Assembly: GCA_026390045.1 (NCBI GenBank)
Contig: JAPLGR010000082.1
Coordinates: 1-11,259 of the forward strand
Source: Chloroflexota bacterium
Lineage (GTDB): Bacteria; Chloroflexota; Anaerolineae; Anaerolineales; E44-bin32
Direction of reading: 5' to 3'
DNA length: 11,259 nt
Part shown: positions 6,240-11,259 of the stretch, in pieces
Layout: every line of letters begins with the position of its first letter
Position numbering within the stretch: position 1 is the first letter of the stretch
The notes under the pieces: generated by a model
Seen by the model: the letters and a program-made list of their open reading frames with translations, nothing else
Told to the model about the DNA's origin: nothing
Database searches by the model: none
Made by a program: the position numbers and the translations under genes

Positions 6240-7049
6240 ATGCTGACGATCATCATCGTCTCCGACGCCACGGGAGAGACGGCCGAGCGAGTCGTCCGAT
6301 CCGCGCTGGTGCAGTTTGAAGGGGCGGAGACGACGATTGTGCGGCGCGGCAACGTTCGCAGCCAACAGCAGGTTGCGGAGGTGGTAGCCGAGGCGGCCGC
6401 GCAGCCATCCCTCATCCTGCACACGCTGGTCTCTGATGATCTGCGCCGGAGCATCCTGGATGAGTCCAGGCGGCGTGGGGTTGACTCGATGGACCTGATG
6501 GGCCCGATCCTGGACCGCCTGGCGACGCATCTCCGCCGCACGCCGCGCGAGATGCCGGGACTGTTCAAGCAGCTCGGGGATGCGCGCCTGCGGGAGATTG
6601 AGGCGGTGGAGTTCGCGTTCCGGCACGACGACGGGCAGCGTGTGGAGGACCTTGCACGTGCGGAGGTCGTATTGGTGGGCGCCTCGCGCACGATGAAGAC
6701 GCCCACCATGCTCTACCTGGCGTATCGCGGCTGGTTTGCCGCCAACGTCCCTCTCGTCCCGGGAATCCCCGTCCCCGAACCGCTGCGGGTTTTCCCGGCC
6801 TCGCGCGTGTTCTGCCTGCTGCAGGCTCCGAATCGGCTGCTTGAACTCCGACATGCGCGGGCGTCCTATCTGGCGATCCCGGAGGAGGGCTACGCCACGC
6901 TCGCGGAGGTGCGCCGTGATCTGCGCCACGCGCAGCAGTTGGCGCGCGAGTATGGCTGGCACACGATCGACGCCACGGGCAAGTCGGTGGAGGAGATCGC
7001 CCAGGAGATCGTCAACCTGCTCCCCGCAGGCAACAAGGTCAACGCGTAG
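6240..7049 (+). CDS. ppsR: Pyruvate,water/phosphate dikinase regulatory protein (PPSR/PDRP)
   Basis: A 269-residue bifunctional cytoplasmic enzyme of the DUF299 family. It inactivates PEP synthetase or pyruvate,phosphate dikinase by ADP-dependent phosphorylation of a Thr and reactivates it by Pi-dependent dephosphorylation, so it sets flux between pyruvate and PEP. The N-terminus IIIVSDATGETAERV, the central EAVEFAFRHDDGQ (121-133) and the nucleotide loop VGASRTMKTPTMLYLA (146-161) are the family signatures. WFAANVPLVPGIPVP follows (165-179), and the tail contains RASYLAIPEEGYA. Length is standard. Start ATG 6240 has GGAG (6229-6232) seven bases upstream; an upstream extension to 6126 lacks family residues. 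Which dikinase it controls cannot be read here, since neither target gene is in the window. Confidence 0.95.
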   Translation: MLTIIIVSDATGETAERVVRSALVQFEGAETTIVRRGNVRSQQQVAEVVAEAAAQPSLILHTLVSDDLRRSILDESRRRGVDSMDLMGPILDRLATHLRRTPREMPGLFKQLGDARLREIEAVEFAFRHDDGQRVEDLARAEVVLVGASRTMKTPTMLYLAYRGWFAANVPLVPGIPVPEPLRVFPASRVFCLLQAPNRLLELRHARASYLAIPEEGYATLAEVRRDLRHAQQLAREYGWHTIDATGKSVEEIAQEIVNLLPAGNKVNA

Positions 7050-7104
7050 CCGGAGCGGTGGGCCGGGCTGCAACCCGGGCCGGCCCGCGCCTGTACTCCC
7101 TGTC

Positions 7105-8040
7105 ATGAACCGAGTCCGCTCGCTGGTGCTGTCGCTGTCCACCGGCTACGTGCTGATGTTCTTCTCGGAGCACCTGTTCTGGGCTCGGGCGCGCCCGGGC
7201 GACACGCTTGGCGGCTGGCTCGCGACCTGGCTCGCGTACTCGCTGCTGGCGTTCATCTTCCTGAGCGCTGTTCACCACTATCGCGTGCACTCTCTCGAGG
7301 CCCTGTTCGTGGCTGGCGCACTCGTCGGATGGTTGGGGGAGGGCGTGCTGGTGCAGACCCTGTACGATCTGTTCCCCCTGCAAATCTCCTGGACCGGACT
7401 GGCCTGGCATTCGCTGATCAGCGTTTGCATCGGCTGGTACGGCCTGCGGCGAGCCCTGGCTGAGCCAGGGGCCGGCCGGGCGACGGTCTGGTGCCTGGGG
7501 CTCGGGGTGTTCTGGGGCTTCTGGGCGATCTTCTGGCGCGTCGAGGAACCCGGTGCTCAGGCCTCCCTGGAAGCCTTCGCCGCGTTTGCCTTCCTGACGA
7601 CCGCCATTCTGGCCGTCAGCTTGTGGGTCTGCGAGATGGTGGATCCTCGTGCCTTCAGCCCCTCAGGGCTTTCGATTGCCGCCGCTCTCGGGGCGTTGCT
7701 GGTGATCTTCTACCTCGGCACGCTGCCGATCGCGCCCATGGCGATCGTCACATTGCCCCTACTGCTGGCGCTTGTTCTCGTGGCGCTTGCCCGGAATCGC
7801 GCTTGCGAGACGGGGGACGACGTTCTCTCGCTCCCCGGTTCGCGGCCGCTCCGGCCAAAGGCCCTCCTCGCGCTGGCGATCATTCCATCGGCGGCGACAC
7901 TGATCTATGCTGCCGCAATCGCCTTTGACTTGCGCTGGCGGACGAACTGGGTGGTGTACCTGGTGACCATGCCTGCCGGGTTCCTGTTGTTCGGTGCTTC
8001 ATGGATCCGCCTGATGCGGAGGAGGCGGGTTTGTCCTTGA
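7105..8040 (+). CDS. Polytopic membrane protein, about ten helices, unknown function
   Basis: A 311-residue integral membrane protein I cannot assign to a family. Hydrophobic stretches occur near residues 5-22, 38-56, 66-85, 97-115, 126-145, 155-177, 188-206, 209-229, 252-273 and 281-303, ending in the basic tail RLMRRRR. There are many Trp residues, for example in WGFWAIFWR (137-145). The longest polar loop is residues 230-250. ATG 7105 is chosen because hydrophobic coding character begins there; no convincing ribosome site precedes it. It starts 55 bases after the dikinase regulator gene, so the two may be co-transcribed. It converges on the acylase gene across a strong hairpin. A transport or biogenesis role cannot be told from sequence. 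Confidence 0.78.
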   Translation: MNRVRSLVLSLSTGYVLMFFSEHLFWARARPGDTLGGWLATWLAYSLLAFIFLSAVHHYRVHSLEALFVAGALVGWLGEGVLVQTLYDLFPLQISWTGLAWHSLISVCIGWYGLRRALAEPGAGRATVWCLGLGVFWGFWAIFWRVEEPGAQASLEAFAAFAFLTTAILAVSLWVCEMVDPRAFSPSGLSIAAALGALLVIFYLGTLPIAPMAIVTLPLLLALVLVALARNRACETGDDVLSLPGSRPLRPKALLALAIIPSAATLIYAAAIAFDLRWRTNWVVYLVTMPAGFLLFGASWIRLMRRRRVCP

Positions 8041-8092
8041 TGCCGCCTTACGGCTCCCGGGCGACCGACGAGGCCGAGCAGGCCGAGAAATA

Positions 8093-8124
8093 GAGCGCCG
8101 GGATGCTCATGCATCCCGGCGCTC
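8093..8124. terminator. 14-bp perfect hairpin between convergent genes
   Basis: GAGCGCCGGGATGC (8093-8106) and GCATCCCGGCGCTC (8111-8124) pair perfectly around the loop TCAT. It lies 52 bases after the plus-strand stop (8040) and 28 bases after the minus-strand stop (8153). Followed on the minus strand by CTATTTCTC it has a short T-rich tail; the plus strand has none. Probably a shared terminator acting best on the acylase transcript. Confidence 0.7.
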
Positions 8125-8152
8125 GTCTGGCACGGCCCGCAGCCATCGTCCG

Positions 8153-8800
8153 CTAGGGCGTCAGCGTCAGCAAACCCTCTGCCAGCGACTTGGCCTGCTC
8201 CCGCGTCCACACCATCGGCCGGTACTCGATCAGCCGCCAGGCGTCAATCATGTCGGCATAGTGCGGGTGATACGCGTGCCCGGACTGGCCGGTGGTGTGC
8301 ACCATCAGCGAGTCTGGCAGGTTGGCCAGATTCACGATCATGCGCTCGGAGGGAAGTGTGACTACCTCATAGCCTTCGAGGTAGTCCCAGCCGGTCGCAT
8401 TGACGATCGACGACCCGCCGGCGGTCTCGTACGGCCCCCGATTGAATAGCGCCTCGATCGGTGCGATCCCAGACTCGCCCAGCGTGGTGTTGCGGAAGGT
8501 CGCCGTGTGGAGTGCCCCCCAGGTCCACCGGGCGGGGTCCTTGCTGAGGAGCGTTTCGAGTTCAGTGACCGCGTCGGCGAATGACGACCGAAGGATCGAC
8601 TCGCGATCCTCAATGGCGGGTGTCGCCGGGTCGTCGCACCAGGACGCGCAGTCCCATCCAGACGCGCCCACCCAGGTCTCCATGATGGCGAACGCCCGGG
8701 TTTGCTCGGGGAAGTAGTCATCGGGAACCCCCATGTTGCTGAACAGCCGGAGCAGCGAGCGGCACGAAGACCGGGCCCATTGCATCGTAGTCGTCCCCAT
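8153..8800 (-). CDS. Penicillin-acylase-family protein, C-terminal part in shifted frame
   Basis: This frame holds the end of the beta chain of the enzyme whose first part is read in the other frame. From about LLRLFSNMG onwards it shows the expected family sequence: RWTWGALH, PIEALFNRGPYETAGGSSIVNA, LPSERMIVNLANLPDS and TGQSGHAYHPHYADM, then DAWRLIEYRPM. The SG-x-HPHY-D segment is a conserved closing feature of these hydrolases. The upstream codons to 8800 in this frame (MGTTTMQW) are out-of-frame copy of the N-terminal part, so the fragment probably does not start there. No ribosome site is visible. On its own it lacks the nucleophile and would be inactive. Confidence 0.85.
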   Translation of the reverse strand: MGTTTMQWARSSCRSLLRLFSNMGVPDDYFPEQTRAFAIMETWVGASGWDCASWCDDPATPAIEDRESILRSSFADAVTELETLLSKDPARWTWGALHTATFRNTTLGESGIAPIEALFNRGPYETAGGSSIVNATGWDYLEGYEVVTLPSERMIVNLANLPDSLMVHTTGQSGHAYHPHYADMIDAWRLIEYRPMVWTREQAKSLAEGLLTLTP

Positions 8801-10556
8801 GGATCGCCTGCAGGTCCTCGACCGAGAGCTTGTCCTTCGCCAGGATCATCTCGACGATGCGCTCCGCGCGGTAGCCATAGTCCCATGCGTTTGGCAGGGG
8901 GTAGCCGTAGTCGGAGCCGACGACGGCGTGATTGGCGGTCGCTACATAACCGGCCGGCGGGTTGTAGACGCTCGGCATCCTATCGCACGAGATGTCGTCT
9001 GTCCATTCGTACTCGTCGGTCCAGCCGGGCACAGGCCGGCTTCCATCGCCCGAGGCGCGAACGGGAATGCGTCCCGTGTACTGGTAGCCGATGTTGCCGC
9101 GCAGATCTGCATAGACGAAATTCTGCGACGGCACGGTCCAGTCGCACAGCGCCGCCTGGAACTCCTCAAAGTCGCTTGCCTGATTGAGAGAGAGCACTGA
9201 GTAGATGATCCTTCCAGGTTCGAGTGCCGTCCAGCGCAGCGCGATGGCGTAGTCGGCCGGGAGCTCGAGGCTGGTGCGCTGGCGGAACGGCAAGGCGGTC
9301 GGCTCCACTGTGTCCTTGAGTGGTCCGTAGGTGTCGGAGATGATTGGGCCGTGGCGTGTGTAGCGCACGGTCAGCGGCACTGCCTCGCCGCCTGCCACCG
9401 CAATCGTCTCCTCCACCAGCGTCATGTCGACCCACTGGCCGTTGACTTCATACTGATTCGGGTTCTCGGGGTTGATCTTCTCTACGTACAGATCCTGGAC
9501 ATCGGGCCCGCCGTTGGTGACACCCCAGGCGATATTGGCGTTGTGCCCGACGATGACCGCCGGGACGCTCAGGAAGGTGTAGCCGACCACGTCGAGGGGA
9601 CAATCGTCGGTCACCGGCTGGCAGTGTAGCCCCATCTCGTACCAGACGGACGGCATCTGGATACCCAAGTGCATGTCGTTGGCCAGCAGCGGCCCACCGG
9701 TTGTTGTCCGGCTGCCAGCGATCACCCAGTTGTTGGAACCGATGCCTTCCAGGTCGGCATCCAGCAGCGTCGACAGATCTTCGACTCGGCTGCCGACCGC
9801 TGCCAGGAGAGGCTGCACTTCATCCGGCACGGCGGGGGTGGATCCCCCGCTGGCGACAACCCCGGATGGCTCGGTGATGATCGGGTGATCCGCGGGGTAG
9901 GGCGGATACAGGAGCGCCAGGACCTCGGGGGAAAGTTCCTTCTCGAGGATCGAGCGGGCGATCTCGGCGTCCATGTTGTCGCCCAGATCCCATGCCATCA
10001 CCTTGCCCCAGGAGATCGTGTCGATCGGTGTCCAGGCTTCAGGCTCGTAGCCGCTGTTGATCAACCCCATGACGGCGTACTCGAGCGATAGGGCAGAACC
10101 GGAACGTTGGCCAAGATACGCGTTCACTCCCTCGGCATACGCTTCGAGGTATGTGCGTGTCCCGGTGTCCATGGCGTCCCATTCCTGCTGCGCCACCCGG
10201 GCCCAACCCAGCGTCCGCAGGAACAGATCGGTGTCAACTTGGCCTTCACCGAACATCTCGGCTAGGCGGCCGGCCCCGATATGCCGAGAGACGTCCATCT
10301 GCCAGAAGCGATCCTGGGCCTGGACGAATCCCTGTGCCATGAGGAGGTCGTGCATGGTCTCGGCGTAGATCGACGGCACCCCCATGGCGTCCCGGAACAC
10401 CTCGACCGGATGTTCTAGTCCCGGCAACTGGAGTGTTCCGTCGGTCTGAGGGAACGAGCGTCGGACCGTCTGCACCCCGAGCAGACCAGCGACAACAGCC
10501 AACACGATCAGAACACCCAGCACAATCAGGAGTGTGCGAGCGCGACGCGAGGCCAT
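8718..10556 (-). CDS. Penicillin acylase (penicillin amidase) family hydrolase, frameshifted before its end
   Basis: An Ntn hydrolase that would cut amide bonds of acylated substrates such as acyl-homoserine lactones or beta-lactams. Members are made as one chain and self-cleave into alpha and beta subunits. Residues 8-28 are a hydrophobic anchor or uncleaved signal, without a lipobox Cys. The alpha region (MGVPSIYAET, AQGFVQAQDRFWQMD, GAGRLAEMFG) is complete. The cleavage point is G273/S274 in IGSNNWVIAGS, and S274 is the expected nucleophile. PLLANDMHL, VGHNANIAWGVTN and RHGPIISD follow. The frame then runs into AAPAVQQHGGSR and stops, while the true ending continues in the +1 frame. ATG 10556 has AAAGGAGG (10563-10570) six bases upstream; the longer frame to 10712 overlaps gyrA and is rejected. 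Removing one base at 8747-8765 gives 800 residues, the usual family length. Confidence 0.92.
   Translation of the reverse strand: MASRRARTLLIVLGVLIVLAVVAGLLGVQTVRRSFPQTDGTLQLPGLEHPVEVFRDAMGVPSIYAETMHDLLMAQGFVQAQDRFWQMDVSRHIGAGRLAEMFGEGQVDTDLFLRTLGWARVAQQEWDAMDTGTRTYLEAYAEGVNAYLGQRSGSALSLEYAVMGLINSGYEPEAWTPIDTISWGKVMAWDLGDNMDAEIARSILEKELSPEVLALLYPPYPADHPIITEPSGVVASGGSTPAVPDEVQPLLAAVGSRVEDLSTLLDADLEGIGSNNWVIAGSRTTTGGPLLANDMHLGIQMPSVWYEMGLHCQPVTDDCPLDVVGYTFLSVPAVIVGHNANIAWGVTNGGPDVQDLYVEKINPENPNQYEVNGQWVDMTLVEETIAVAGGEAVPLTVRYTRHGPIISDTYGPLKDTVEPTALPFRQRTSLELPADYAIALRWTALEPGRIIYSVLSLNQASDFEEFQAALCDWTVPSQNFVYADLRGNIGYQYTGRIPVRASGDGSRPVPGWTDEYEWTDDISCDRMPSVYNPPAGYVATANHAVVGSDYGYPLPNAWDYGYRAERIVEMILAKDKLSVEDLQAIHGDDYDAMGPVFVPLAAPAVQQHGGSR
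8747..8765 (-). other. Frameshift site in the acylase gene
   Basis: Family sequence leaves frame one after GPVFVPL and resumes in the next frame at LLRLFSNMG. The minus-strand bases here read GTGCCGCTCGCTGCTCCGG, and losing one C would restore VPLLLRLFS. The distance from start to stop is 2404 bases, one more than a multiple of three, as expected for a single extra base. No slippery run is present, so an assembly error or a real mutation is more likely than programmed frameshifting. Confidence 0.85.
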
Positions 10557-10590
10557 CTGGATCCTCCTTTGGCGGGAAGGGGACGTGCGT

Positions 10591-10619
10591 GTCATAGCAT
10601 GCGCAGCTTGAGGAGTCAA
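10591..10619 (-). promoter_or_regulatory. Candidate sigma-70 promoter of the acylase gene
   Basis: On the minus strand, TTGACT (10614-10619, 5 of 6 matches) and TATGAC (10591-10596, 4 of 6) are 17 bases apart. Transcription would begin near 10584, giving a leader of about 28 bases that contains the strong ribosome site at 10563-10570. Confidence 0.55.
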
Positions 10620-10645
10620 CTGTTCAAGACAGGCCGAGGTATAAT
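10617..10645 (+). promoter_or_regulatory. Candidate gyrA promoter with consensus -10
   Basis: TATAAT (10640-10645) is a perfect -10 box; the place for a -35 (10617-10622, CAACTG) is a poor match. The expected start is near 10652, about 53 bases before the gyrA ATG. The upstream part overlaps the -35 of the divergent acylase promoter. Confidence 0.55.
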
Positions 10646-10704
10646 TCACCCGTTCCTCTCTGAGCGAATCCCCTCCTGGAATCAGCCTGAGAGACCTCAA
10701 GGCC

Positions 10705-11259
<555 letters not shown>

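Noticed and set aside
4950..7142. A 730-codon minus-strand open frame
   Set aside because: It runs antisense to the CDF transporter and the dikinase regulator, both with clear family motifs on the plus strand. Its composition (Arg, His, Gln, Asp rich, no domains) is typical of an antisense shadow in GC-rich DNA.
8747..8765. Programmed +1 frameshift in the acylase gene
   Set aside because: No slippery codon run, rare stop context or stimulatory structure is evident, and this family is not known to use recoding.

Overview
The window is a GC-rich, gene-dense bacterial chromosome segment. The reading that fits best is a Chloroflexota (Anaerolineae-like) genome, possibly metagenome-derived. This is inferred mainly from the style of the GyrA N-terminus, the mix of poorly characterised membrane proteins, and a PEP synthetase/PPDK regulatory protein next to housekeeping genes. 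Taxonomy cannot be settled from the sequence alone.

Layout from left to right. (1) Positions 1 to about 1135 are the right part of an IS5-type insertion sequence. Its transposase is on the minus strand, runs off the left edge, and has an uninterrupted reading frame of 347 codons here. (2) A seven-helix membrane protein of unknown function (1198-2193, +) starts about 60 bases beyond the IS end. (3) A convergent two-gene minus-strand unit encodes a YjbQ-family protein and, 4 bases downstream, a 2[4Fe-4S] ferredoxin; it ends at a clear intrinsic terminator (2250-2284). (4) Two further minus-strand genes follow: a 218-residue protein with a weak but suggestive resemblance to DhaL/DAK2 proteins, and a two-helix membrane protein with a beta-rich outer domain. 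(5) Then come a plus-strand cation-diffusion-facilitator transporter (4989-5927), a pyruvate,water/phosphate dikinase regulatory protein (6240-7049) and a polytopic membrane protein of about ten helices (7105-8040). (6) A minus-strand penicillin-acylase-family Ntn hydrolase (8153-10556) is broken by one frameshift near 8747-8765; removing one base would give an 800-residue protein. (7) gyrA starts at 10705 on the plus strand and runs off the right edge. It is divergent from the acylase gene, and the two predicted promoters overlap.

The genes look mostly like separate transcription units, not one pathway. The regulatory layout is more interesting than the gene content: three good hairpin terminators, a 12-bp perfect inverted repeat bracketing the promoter/start region of the metal transporter, short perfect palindromes upstream of two minus-strand genes, and back-to-back acylase/gyrA promoters. 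I see no CRISPR array, tRNA, rRNA, phage module or recognisable defence system. The best candidates for something undescribed are the DAK-like small protein and the inverted-repeat arrangement at the transporter start.
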